DNA from: Alloactinosynnema sp. L-07 | Lineage (GTDB): Bacteria > Actinomycetota > Actinomycetes > Mycobacteriales > Pseudonocardiaceae | Length of the DNA: 64,000 bases | Direction: 5' to 3' | Assembly: GCF_900070365.1 (NCBI RefSeq) | Contig: NZ_LN850107.1 | Coordinates: forward strand, 7,192,001 to 7,256,000 | In this document: piece by piece, positions 16,733-28,400 of the stretch | Layout of the letters: each line of letters starts with the position of its first letter | How positions within the stretch are numbered: the stretch's first letter is position 1 | Position numbers and translations under genes: made by a program | Notes under the pieces: model-generated | What the model was told of the DNA's origin: nothing | The model's database searches: none | What the model saw: the letters and a program-made list of their open reading frames with translations, nothing else

Positions 16733-17432
16733 GGACCTCGTCGCGGAGGCGTTGTTCCGGCCGGTGCGCACGGGCAACGCCTTCGAGGAGACGATGGAGC
16801 GGATGTTGCAGGCGATCCGGCTCGGGGTGGTACTGCCCGGCGGGCGGCTGCCGCCGGAGCGGGACCTGTCGGCCCGACTGGGCGTGAGTCGCGTCACCCT
16901 GCGGGAGGCGCTGCGGGCACTGCAGGAGGCAGGCTACGTCGAGTGCCGCCGCGGTCGCTACGGCGGCACGTTCGTCCGCGCCGTGCTGCCCGCCCGCGGC
17001 CCGGTCGACCCGCCGCACGCCGCCGACCTTGAGGACATCCTGACGCTGCGGCACGTCCTGGAGACCGGTGCCGCCGAGGCCGCCGCGAGCCGGGCGCTGA
17101 CCCCGCAGGACCGGCGCCGACTGCGCGCCCACCTGGACGAATGCACCGACGTCGGGCCCGCCGAGTACCGGCGCCGGGACTCCCGGCTGCACCTGGCCAT
17201 CGCCGAGACGACCGCCGCGCCGTCGCTCACCTCGGCCGTGGCCGACGTGCGGACCCGCGTCAACGCCCTGCTCGACGCCATCCCGCTGATCCCCGCCAAC
17301 ATCGGCCACTCCGACCGCCAGCACCACGACATCGTCGACGCGATCCTGCACGGCGACCCGGCGGGCGCACGCGAGTCGATGGCCCAACACCTGGACGGCA
17401 CGGCGTCGCTGCTGCGGGGTTTCCTATCCTGA
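16716..17432 (+). CDS. GntR/FadR-family transcriptional regulator
   Basis: 238 residues. The winged helix-turn-helix (AIRLGVVLPGGRLPPERDLSARLGVSRVTLREALRALQEAGYVE) is followed by an FCD ligand-binding domain (LRHVLETGAAEAAASRAL..HLAIAETTAAP..HHDIVDAILHGDPAGARESMAQHL) with the metal-binding His/Asp pattern of FadR-type regulators. It is the last gene of the ligase/hydrolase/ALDH/SDR operon and probably controls it and the divergent permease in response to the amine or its glutamyl derivative. Confidence 0.9.
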   Translation: MSLPSEDLVAEALFRPVRTGNAFEETMERMLQAIRLGVVLPGGRLPPERDLSARLGVSRVTLREALRALQEAGYVECRRGRYGGTFVRAVLPARGPVDPPHAADLEDILTLRHVLETGAAEAAASRALTPQDRRRLRAHLDECTDVGPAEYRRRDSRLHLAIAETTAAPSLTSAVADVRTRVNALLDAIPLIPANIGHSDRQHHDIVDAILHGDPAGARESMAQHLDGTASLLRGFLS

Positions 17433-17498
17433 TTCACGCCACCCCGACGGGGCGTGACTTAGTGTCCGTCGGGGAACCGGGAGATGGAGGCGGACCAC

Positions 17499-18545
17499 GT
17501 GTACGGAGACCGGCGGCAGCCGCCACCACCGCGGCGGCCCTATCCCGCCGAGGCGCCCACCGAGATCATCCGCCCCGTCCGGCCGCCGGACCCGCCCACC
17601 GAGTTCATCCCGGTCTACCGCGGCGACGACGCCTACGACGGCTATGACGATGACGACCACTACAACCCGCACGACGACTTCGACGGTGGTTACGACCAGG
17701 ACTACCGCGATCCGCCCAAGCGGCGACGGAGCAGCCCTGGCCTGATCGTCGTCCGGTCCGTCGGCGAACTGCTGATCACCGCCGGTCTGGTCGTGCTGCT
17801 GTTCGTGGTCTACGAGGTGTGGATCACCGACATTCTCTCGGCGGAGAAGCAGGCCGACGTCACCACCGCCCTTGAGGACGAGTGGAAGGACCCGGCCGCG
17901 CCCGACCCGGAGCGCACCGAGCACTTCAGCTTCGCCGACGGCGAGGGCATCGCCAAGCTCTACGTGCCCGCCCTGGGATCGGACTACAAGTTCACGATCG
18001 TGGAGGGCACCTCGGAGGCCAACCTCGAGGTCGGCCCCGGTCACTACAAGCAGTCCGCCGCCCCCGGGGCGCCGGGCAACTTCGCCGTGGCGGGCCACCG
18101 GGTCGGCAAGGGCGCCCCGTTCAACGACCTCGACCTGCTGGAGTCCTGCGACGCGATCATCGTGGAGACCAGGGCCAACTGGTATGTCTACCGGCTGCTG
18201 CCCACCACCGCCGACGCCAAGAACTGGGCCGCCCGCGCGGGCGACCCCCGCTGTGCGGGCGGGCAGGGATCGACCAAGGTCGAGCCCATGACCGGCGAAT
18301 ACGCCAAGGCGGTCGGTCGGCACATCGTGACCCCCCGCGACTCGGGTGTGGTGGCCCCGGTGCCCGGCAACCCGGCCGCCAAGACCCCCGCCGACCAGCG
18401 CCGCAAGCTGATCACGCTCACCACGTGCCACCCCAAGTTCTCCAACAAGCAGCGGATGATCCTGCACGGCACCCTGGTCAGGGCCCAGCCGAAGGACCCC
18501 GCGAACCCCACCGCCCTCCCGCCCGAACTGACCGAGTCGAATTAG
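17499..18545 (+). CDS. Class E sortase
   Basis: 348 residues from GTG 17499, eight bases after GGAGG (ATG 17484 is upstream but overlaps that site). An N-terminal region rich in Pro, Asp and Tyr lies in the cytoplasm, one membrane helix follows (SVGELLITAGLVVLLFVVYEVW), and then the extracellular transpeptidase domain. Catalytic residues: His200 (VAGHRVG), Cys310 (LTTCHP) and Arg319 (QRMIL). Class E enzymes, common in high-GC actinobacteria, cut LAXTG signals and attach proteins to peptidoglycan. The LAVTG-ending giant protein encoded 0.9 kb downstream is the obvious substrate. Confidence 0.93.
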   Translation: MYGDRRQPPPPRRPYPAEAPTEIIRPVRPPDPPTEFIPVYRGDDAYDGYDDDDHYNPHDDFDGGYDQDYRDPPKRRRSSPGLIVVRSVGELLITAGLVVLLFVVYEVWITDILSAEKQADVTTALEDEWKDPAAPDPERTEHFSFADGEGIAKLYVPALGSDYKFTIVEGTSEANLEVGPGHYKQSAAPGAPGNFAVAGHRVGKGAPFNDLDLLESCDAIIVETRANWYVYRLLPTTADAKNWAARAGDPRCAGGQGSTKVEPMTGEYAKAVGRHIVTPRDSGVVAPVPGNPAAKTPADQRRKLITLTTCHPKFSNKQRMILHGTLVRAQPKDPANPTALPPELTESN

Positions 18546-18579
18546 GACTCAGCACCCGAGTCACGTTAGGACCCCAAAG

Positions 18580-19260
18580 ATGCGCACAGCACTCATCACC
18601 GGCGGCACCGGCGGCCTGGGTGCCGCCGTCACCACGGCGTTCCTCGACGCGGGCTGGCGGGTCGTCGTCCCGTGGGTCGCCGAGTCGGAACTGGGGCGCC
18701 TGCCCGAGCACGCGGCGCTCGACCTGGTCAAGGCCGACCTGTTCGACCCGGCCGAGGTCGGCGCGTGCGTCGAGCGGGCCGCCACCGCCGACGCCCCGCT
18801 CGGCGCGGTGGTCAACCTGGTCGGCGGCTTCGCGATGGGGCCGCGGCTGCACGAGACCCCGATCGACGAGTTCGACCGCCTGCTGCGCCTCAACCTGCGG
18901 CCAACGTACCTGGTCTGCCAGGCCGCGCTGCCCAAGCTGATCGCGGCGGGCGGCGGCGCCGTGGTCTGCGTGTCGGCCAAGGCGACCGAGCGGCCCTTCC
19001 CCGGCGCGTCGGCGTATCTGACCGCTAAGACCGCCGTGGTCGGGCTGGTCAAGGCCATGGCCGCCGAGTACGGACGCGACGGGGTGCGGGTCAACGCAGT
19101 CCTGCCCGGGATCATCGATACACCGGGTAACCGCGCCGACGATCCCGACGCCGACCGCTCGGGCTGGGTGCGTCCACAGGAGATCGCCGAGGCCATCCTG
19201 TTCCTCTGTGGACAGACCCCGATCACGGGCGCGGCCATTCCCGTCGCGGGAACCGGCTGA
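18580..19260 (+). CDS. SDR family oxidoreductase
   Basis: 226 residues. TGGTGGLGAAV, NLVGGFAMG (in place of NNAG), CVSAKATERPFPGASAYLTAKTAVVGL with YLTAK, and a PGIIDTPGNR/FLCGQTPITGAAIPVAGTG tail are typical of a FabG-like SDR. NLVGG is seen in a subset of actinobacterial SDRs. It lies between the sortase and the giant repeat gene on the same strand, but a link to them is not evident. Substrate unknown. Confidence 0.85.
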   Translation: MRTALITGGTGGLGAAVTTAFLDAGWRVVVPWVAESELGRLPEHAALDLVKADLFDPAEVGACVERAATADAPLGAVVNLVGGFAMGPRLHETPIDEFDRLLRLNLRPTYLVCQAALPKLIAAGGGAVVCVSAKATERPFPGASAYLTAKTAVVGLVKAMAAEYGRDGVRVNAVLPGIIDTPGNRADDPDADRSGWVRPQEIAEAILFLCGQTPITGAAIPVAGTG

Positions 19261-19449
19261 TCGTGCAGGCCGATCGACAGGCGCAATAAGTACGGCACCG
19301 CCCCGGCTGATTCCCATTCGCGTTCGGTGACGACTCTCGTCACCGGCTGTCACACGTCCCGGTGAACATTGTTCGACCGGCCAGCAGTTCGACTTCCGTG
19401 CGGTCAGAGTCCGTATGTTGGGCTGTTCTCCGCCGACGCGGGAGTGGGC

Positions 19450-22400
19450 ATGTCGTTCGGTATGCGCAAGATGCTGGCATCGGCGTTGTCTTTCGTGGCG
19501 GTGGGCGCGGCGACAGTCGTGCTCACCCCGGCGGCGCAGGCGGCGGTGATCCGGCCGTTCGCCCTCAACTACAACGCCGAGATCTACGGCGACTTCATCA
19601 TGATGGGCAACGGCAACATGCGGTGCCCGACCGCTGGGGACCCGGTCGACCCCTTCGGCCACCCGATCGCTCGCTGCGCCCAATCCCAGGCCAGGACGCT
19701 GACCACAAGCAACGACATCAACGACAGCTTCTACATGCGCCACGCCGATGTCGACGCCAGCGCGCTCACCTTCAACTCCTCGACCGGGTCGGTCACCGTC
19801 CCGGCGGGCGCGCGGGTCGAGTTCGCCCGACTGAACTGGGCGGGCGACACCGGCGTCATCCGCGCCGACAACGGCACCATCGCCACGCTCCCCGGCTGCA
19901 ACACGCGCCAGTTCCTCGCGGGCGCGGGCACCTCGATCCTGCCCGCGGGCACCCCGGAGACCACCTCCGTAAGGCTCACCGTCGGCGCGGGCGCCACGGC
20001 CGCCGTCGCACCCGCGGTGATCTCGCGCGACTCGCTCGCCTCGGTGCCCACCAGCCAGCCCCAGTTCTACGCCGCCTACGCCGACGTCACCGCCCAGTTC
20101 GCCGCCGCACCCACCGGGGTCGCGCAGACGGTGACGGTCGGCAACGTCTGGACGCCGACGGGCTTCGGCTGTGTCGCGGGCTGGTCGATCGTGCTGGTCT
20201 ACGCCTTCGACGGGCCCAACCCGGCCGCCCCGTTCAAGCGCGAGGTGTTCATGTGGGACGGCCACGTGCGACAGTCCGCGACGGACCCGGCGACCACCAC
20301 CCCGATCTCCGGATTCCGGGTCGGCGCGGCCGGGGTGCGGGTCGGCGTGACCGCACACGAGGGCGACTTCAACATCGTGGGCGACCAGTTCAGCATCAAC
20401 GGAACCCCCGTCGGCGAGCCGCTGGCGCCCGCGACGACGAACAACTTCTTCGTGTCGAACGCCGTGCGCGACCTCAACCCGGCGCCGCCGAACAACATGA
20501 GCACCGACGCCAAGGAGTTCAACACCGCGCTGCTCCCGGTTGGCGCCACCTCGGCGAACCTGACGTTCAGCACCAGCGGCGACACCTATCTCGCGCAGAA
20601 CCTGGTGTTCTCCGTGCCGATCCCGTCGGTGGAGATCACCAAGTCACTGGTCAACCCCGGCCCCTTCCGGCCAGGTCAGGTGGTGACCTACTCGATCACC
20701 GTGGTCTCGCCCAGCGGGGTCACCAACGCCGTGGTGACCGACGCCATCGCGCCCGGCTGCGCGCGCAACCTGGGCATCCTCGCGCCCAACGTCCCGGTCA
20801 CCTACCAGTGCACCGGCCCGGCCCAGGCCGACGACTACGTCAACTCCGCCACGGTCACCGCGACCGACCCGTTCGGCGACCCGCTGACCGACACCGCGAC
20901 GGTGCCAGTCGTGGTGATCAACCCGAACGTCGACATCACCAAGCAGGCCGACAAGCCCAGCTACCTCGCCGGCGAGACGATCACCTTCACCATCGTCGTC
21001 CACAACAGCGGCGACGCGGCCCTGACCAATCTCGTGGTGTCCGACCCGACCGTGCCCAGCTGCGCCACGACCCGGCCACTGCTTGGCGTCGGCGACTCCT
21101 TCACCTACACCTGCACCGCCACCGCCCCCATCCAGGGCGACTCGAACACCGTCACGGTGACCGGCACCGACCCGCTCGGCGGACCCGTCACCGACACCGC
21201 CGTCGCGCCCGCGCCGACCGTCGGCTCGGTCTCGGGCACGGTGTTCAGCGACGGCGACAACGACGGCCTGCTCAACGGCACGGACACCGGCATCGGCGGC
21301 GTCACGGTCACCCTCACCGGCACCACCGCGGCGGGCCAGCCGTTCACCGCGACCACCACCACGGCCGCCGACGGCACATACAGCTTCACGGGCGTGCCCG
21401 GCGGCTCCTACACCCTGACCGAGACCCAGCCCGCGGCCTTCGACGACGGCATCGACACCCCCGGCACCCTGGCCACCCCGGCGGGCAACGACGCGTTCGC
21501 GGTCGTGCTGACGTCCGGGCAGGTCAGCGCGGGCAACAACTTCGCCGAACGGCCGACGTCGAGCCTCGCAGGCGCGGTCTACGAGGACGTCAACAACAAC
21601 GGCCTGCGCGACGCAGGCGAGGCGGGCATCGGCGGCACCACGGTCACCCTGACCGGCACCGACGACGCGGGCAACGCGGTCTCCCGAACCGCCACAACCG
21701 CCGCCGACGGCACGTACTCATTCCCCGCCCTGCGCGCGGGCACTTACGCGGTCGCCGAGACCCAGCCAGCGGCCTACGTCGACGGCATCGACACCCCGGG
21801 CACCGCGGCGGGCACCGTGACCCCGCCCGACTCGATCACCGCGATCGCCTTGCCCGCCCGCACGAACGCGACGGGCTATCTGTTCGGCGAGTTCAAGATG
21901 GCGTCGATCTCGGGCAAGGTCGTGGACGACGCGGGTAACCCGATCCCGAACGTGACGATGACGTTGACCAGGCCGGATGGGTCGACGGCGACGGTCCAGA
22001 CCGGACCGGACGGAACGTACGCGTTCAATGATCTGCCGCCGGGCACGTATTCGATCGTCGAGACGCAGCCTGCCGGCTATGGCGATGGTCCGGACACGCT
22101 TGGTTCTGCGGGTGGCACGGCGGCCAATGATGCGGTGTCGGGGATTGTGCTCGGGTCCGGGATCGCCGCGACTGGCTATGACTTCGCGGAGGATCGTGGG
22201 TCGTTGGCGGGTGTGGTTTATGAGGATGTCAATAACAACGGTGTCCAGGATGCGGGTGAGCCTGGTATCCCAGGTGCCACGGTGACGTTGACCGGCACCG
22301 ACATTGCCGGAGCACCGGTCAACCGGGTTCTCACCACCGACGGCAACGGCGCCTATGTGTTCGACGGCGTGCTCGGCGGGACGTACTCGGTGACCGAGAC

Positions 22401-25400
22401 ACAGCCTGACGGTTACGCCGATGGCACTGATCGGGTGGGCACGGCGGGCGGCACCTTGGCCCAGCCGGATTCGATCACCGCGATCGACCTGACGGCGGGT
22501 GCGGACGCGACGGGTTACCTGTTCGGCGAGTTCAAGATGGCGTCGATCTCGGGCAAGGTCGTGGACGACGCGGGTAACCCGATCCCGAACGTAACGATGA
22601 CGTTGACCAGGCCGGACGGTTCGACGGCGACGGTCCAAACCGGACCGGACGGCACCTACTCGTTCAATGGTCTGCCGCCGGGCACCTATTCGATCGCTGA
22701 GACGCAGCCTGCCGGCTATGGCGATGGTCCGGACACGCTTGGTTCTGCGGGTGGCACGGCGGCCAATGATGCGGTGTCGGGGATTGTGCTCGGTTCCGGG
22801 ATCGCCGCGACCGGCTATGACTTCGCGGAGGATCGCGGGTCGTTGGCGGGTGTGGTTTATGAGGATGTCAATAACAACGGCATCCAGGATGCGGGTGAGC
22901 CTGGCATCCCAGGTGCCACGGTGACGTTGACCGGCACCGACGCTGCTGGAGCACCGGTCAACCGGGTCGTCACCACCGACGCCAACGGCGCCTACGTGTT
23001 CGACGGCGTGCTCGGCGGGACGTACTCGGTGACCGAGACACAGCCCGACGGCTACGCCGATGGCATCGATACTGAGGGCAGTTCAGGTGGCACCGTCAGT
23101 CCGCCGGATTCGATCACCGCGATCGACCTGGCGGCGGGCGTGGACGCCACGGGCTACTTGTTCGGCGAGTTCAAGACGGCGTCGATCTCGGGCAAGGTGG
23201 TGGACGACGCGGGTAACCCGATCCCGAACGTCACCATGACGCTGACCAGGCCGGACGGTTCGATCGCGCTTGTCCAAACTGGACCGGACGGGACATATTC
23301 ATTCACGGATCTCCTGCCGGGTACGTACTCGATCGCTGAGACGCAGCCCGCCGGCTATGCGGATGGCCCGGATACGCTCGGTTCTGCGGGTGGCACGCCG
23401 ACCAATGACGCGGTGTCGGGCATTGTGCTCGGTTCCGGGATCGCCGCGACCGGCTATGACTTCGCCGAGGATCGTGGGTCGTTGGCGGGTGTGGTTTATG
23501 AGGATGTCAACAACAACGGCATCCAAGACGCGGGTGAGCCTGGCATTCCCGGTGCCACGGTGACATTGACCGGAACGGACGCTGCCGGAGCACCGGTCGA
23601 CAGGGTTGCCACCACCGACGGCAGTGGTGCGTATGTGTTCGCGGATCTGTTGGGCGGCACGTACACGGTGACTGAGACTCAGCCTGACGGTTACGCCGAC
23701 GGTACTGATCGTGTGGGTACGGCGGGTGGCACGTTGGCGCAGCCGGACACAATCAGCGCCGTTGCGCTCCCGGCAGGCGCGGACGCAACCGGTTACCTGT
23801 TTGGCGAGTTCAAGGCGGCGTCGATCTCGGGCAGGGTCGTGGACGACGCGGGTAACCCGATCCCGAATGTCACCATGACGCTGACCAGGCCGGACGGTTC
23901 GATCGCGCTTGTCCAAACTGGACCGGACGGAACGTACGCGTTCAATGATCTGCCGCCGGGTACGTATTCGATCGTCGAGACGCAGCCTGCCGGTTACGCC
24001 GACGGCCCGGACACGCTCGGCTCGGCGGGTGGCACGGCGACCAATGACGCGGTGTCGGGGATTGTGCTCGGTTCCGGCACAGCGGCGACCGGCTATGACT
24101 TCGCGGAGGACCGTGCGTCGCTGGCGGGTGTGGTCTACGAGGATGTCAACAACAACGGCATCCAGGATGCGGGTGAGCCGGGCATCCCCGGTGCCACGGT
24201 GACGTTGACTGGTACGGATGCCACAGGTGCTCCAGTGAGTCGGACGGCGACTACGGACGGCAATGGTGCGTACGTGTTCGCGGATCTGCTGGGTGGCACC
24301 TACACGGTGACCGAGACCCAGCCTGACGGTTACGCCGACGGCATTGATCGTGTGGGCACGGCGGGTGGCACCTTGGGCCAGCCGGACACCATCAGCGCCG
24401 TTGCGCTCCCGGCGGGCGCGGACGCGACGGGATATCTGTTCGGCGAGTTCAAGGCGGCGTCGATCTCGGGCAGGGTCGTGGACGACGCGGGCAACCCGAT
24501 CCCGAACGTCACCATGACGCTGACCAACCCGGACGGCTCCACCGCGACGGTCCAAACCGGACCAGACGGAACGTACTCGTTCACCGATCTGCTGCCGGGA
24601 ACGTACTCGGTCGCCGAGACCCAGCCCAACGGCTACGGCGACGGCGTCGACACTCCCGGCTCGGCGGGCGGAGTGAACTCGGCCAACGACGTGATCAGCG
24701 CGATCGTGCTCGGTTCCGGGACAGCCGCGACCGGCTATGACTTCGCGGAGGATCGTGGGTCGTTGGCGGGTGTGGTTTATGAGGATGTCAACAACAACGG
24801 CATCCAGGACGCGGGTGAGCCTGGCATTCCAGGTGCCACGGTGACGTTGACCGGAACGGACGCTGCCGGAGCACCGGTCGACCTGGTTGCCACCACCGAT
24901 GGCAGTGGTGCGTATGTGTTCGCGGATCTGTTGGGCGGCACGTACACGGTGACTGAAACTCAGCCTGACGGTTACGCCGACGGTACTGATCGTGTGGGTA
25001 CGGCGGGTGGCACGTTGGCGCAGCCGGACACCATCAGCGCCGTTGCGCTCCCGGCAGGCGCGGACGCGACGGGCTATCTGTTTGGCGAGTTCAAGACGGC
25101 GTCGATCTCGGGCAGGGTCGTGGATGACGCGGGTAACCCGATGCCGAACGTGACGATGACACTGACGAGGCCGGACGGCTCTACCGCGACTGTCCAGACC
25201 GGACCGGATGGCACCTACTCGTTCAGCGACCTGCCGCCGGGTACGTATTCGATCGTCGAGACGCAGCCTGCCGGGTACGCCGATGGTCCGGACACGCTCG
25301 GCTCTGCGGGCGGTACGCCGACCAATGACGCGGTGTCGGGCATTGTGCTCGGCTCCGGGACAACGGCGTCCGGTTACGACTTCGCTGAGGACCGTGCGTC

Positions 25401-28400
25401 GCTGGCGGGTGTGGTCTATGAGGATGTCAACAACAACGGCATCCAAGACGCCGGCGAGCCTGGCATTCCAGGTACCACGGTCACATTGACCGGCACTGAC
25501 GCGACCGGGGCGCCGGTCAATCGGGTTGTCACCTCCGACGGCAACGGTGCGTATGTGTTCCCGGGTCTGTTGGGCGGCACCTACACGGTGACTGAAACCC
25601 AGCCTGACGGTTACACCGATGGCACTGATCGGGTGGGCACGGCGGGCGGCACCTTGGGCCAGCCGGACACCATCAACGCAGTTGCGCTCCCGGCAGGCGC
25701 GGACGCGACGGGCTACTTGTTCGGCGAGTTCAAGACGGCGTCGATCTCGGGCAGGGTCGTGGATGACGCGGGTAACCCGATTCCGAACGTGACGGTAACG
25801 TTGACCAGGCCGGATGGGTCGACGGCGATTGTCCAGACCGGACCGGACGGGACGTATTCGTTCACGGATCTGCCGCCGGGTACGTATTCGATCGTCGAGA
25901 CGCAGCCTGCCGGTTACGCCGATGGTCCGGACACGGTCGGCTCTGCGGGCGGTACGCAGACCAATGACGCGGTCTCCGGGATTGTGCTCGGTTCCGGGAC
26001 AGCGGCGACTGGCTATGACTTCGCGGAGGATCGCGGGTCGTTGGCGGGTGTGGTTTATGAGGATGTCAACAACAACGGCATCCAAGATGCGGGTGAGCCT
26101 GGTATCCCCGGTGCCACGGTGACGTTGACTGGTACGGACGCCACGGGTGCCCCGGTGGACCGGACCGCGACCACCGACGCCAACGGCGCTTACCTGTTCG
26201 ACGGCGTGCTCGGCGGGACGTACTCGGTGTCCGAGACGCAGCCCGACGGCTACGCCGATGGCATCGATACTGAGGGCAGCTCGGGTGGCACCGTCAGTCC
26301 GCCGGATTCGATCACCGCGATTGACCTGGCGGCGGGCGTGGACGCCACGGGCTACCTGTTCGGCGAGTTCAAGACGGCGTCGATCTCGGGCAGGGTCGTG
26401 GACGACGCGGGTAACCCGATCCCGAACGTAACGATGACGTTGACCAGGCCGGACGGTTCGACGGCGACGGTCCAAACCGGACCGGACGGAACGTACGCGT
26501 TCAATGATCTGCCGCCTGGTACGTATTCGATCGCTGAGACGCAGCCCGTTGGTTACGCGGACGGCCCGGACACGCTTGGATCTGCGGGCGGTACACCGAC
26601 CAATGACATGGTGTCGGAGATCGTGCTCGGTTCCGGCACAGCGGCGACTGGCTATGACTTCGCCGAGGACCGTGCGTCGCTGGCGGGTGTGGTCTATGAG
26701 GATGTCAACAACAACGGCATCCAGGATGCGGGTGAGCCTGGTATCCCAGGTGCCACGGTGACGTTGACTGGTACGGACGCCACGGGTGCCCCGGTGGACC
26801 GGACCGCGACCACCGATGCCAACGGCGCCTACGTGTTCGACGGCGTGCTCGGCGGCACGTACACGGTGACCGAGACGCAGCCCGACGGCTACGCCGATGG
26901 CATCGATACTGAGGGCAGCTCGGGTGGCACCCTCAGCCCGCCGGATTCGATCACCGCGATCGATCTGACGGCGGGCGTGGACGCCACTGGTTACCTGTTC
27001 GGCGAGTTCAAGACGGCGTCGATCTCGGGCAGGGTCGTGGACGACGCGGGTAACCCGATCCCGAACGTGACGGTAACGTTGACCAGGCCGGATGGGTCGA
27101 CGGCGATTGTCCAGACCGGACCGGACGGGACGTATTCGTTCACGGATCTGCCGCCGGGTACGTATTCGATCGCCGAGACGCAGCCTGCCGGTTACGCGGA
27201 CGGCCCGGACACGGTCGGATCTGCGGGCGGTACACCGACCAATGACATGGTGTCGGAGATCGTGCTCGGTTCCGGCACAGCGGCGACTGGCTATGACTTC
27301 GCCGAGGACCGTGCGTCGCTGGCGGGTGTGGTCTATGAGGATGTCAACAACAACGGCATCCAGGATGCGGGTGAGCCTGGTATCCCAGGTGCCACGGTGA
27401 CGTTGACTGGTACGGACGCCACGGGTGCCCCGGTGGACCGGACCGCGACCACCGATGCCAACGGCGCCTACGTGTTCGACGGTGTGCTTGGCGGGACGTA
27501 CTCGGTGACCGAGACGCAGCCCGACGGCTATGCCGACGGCATCGACACCCCGGGCACTGCGGCGGGCACCGTGACACCGCCGGATTCGATCACCGCGATC
27601 GACCTGGCGGCGGGCGTGGACGCGACGGGCTACTTGTTCGGCGAGTTCACGACGGCGTCGATCGCAGGCAAGGTCGTCGACGACGCGGGTAACCCGATCC
27701 CGAACGTCACCATGACACTGACCAAGCCGGATGGCTCCACCGCAACTGTCCAAACAGGACCAGACGGTACCTATTCGTTCACCGATCTGCTGCCGGGCAC
27801 ATACTCGATCGCTGAGACGCAGCCCGCCGGTTACGCCGATGGTCCGGACACGGTCGGCTCTGCGGGCGGTACGCCGACCAATGACGCGGTGTCGGGCATT
27901 GTGCTCGGTTCCGGCACGGCCGCGACTGGCTATGACTTCGCGGAGGACCGTGCGTCGTTGGCGGGTGTGGTTTATGAGGATGTCAACAACAACGGCATCC
28001 AGGACGCCGGCGAGCCTGGCATTCCAGGTGCCACAGTCACGTTGACCGGAACGGACGCTTCTGGAGCATCGGTGGACCGGACGGCGACCACTGACGGCAG
28101 TGGTGCGTATGTGTTCGCGGATCTGTTGGGCGGCACGTACACGGTGACTGAAACTCAGCCTGACGGTTACGCCGACGGTACTGATCGGGTGGGCACGGCG
28201 GGTGGCACCTTGGGCCAGCCGGACACCATCAGCGCCGTTGCGCTCCCGGCAGGCGCGGACGCAACCGGTTACCTGTTTGGCGAGTTCAAGACGGCGTCGA
28301 TCTCGGGCAGGGTCGTGGACGACGCGGGTAACCCGATCCCGAATGTCACCATGACGCTGACCAGGCCGGACGGTTCGATCGCGCTTGTCCAAACTGGACC

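Noticed and set aside
23299-28392. A 1,697-codon open frame antisense to the giant repeat gene
   Set aside because: It follows from the repetitive GC-rich codons of the sense gene, reads as Arg/His-rich low-complexity protein, and has no domain or start signal. The same holds for the antisense frame at 28963-31386.
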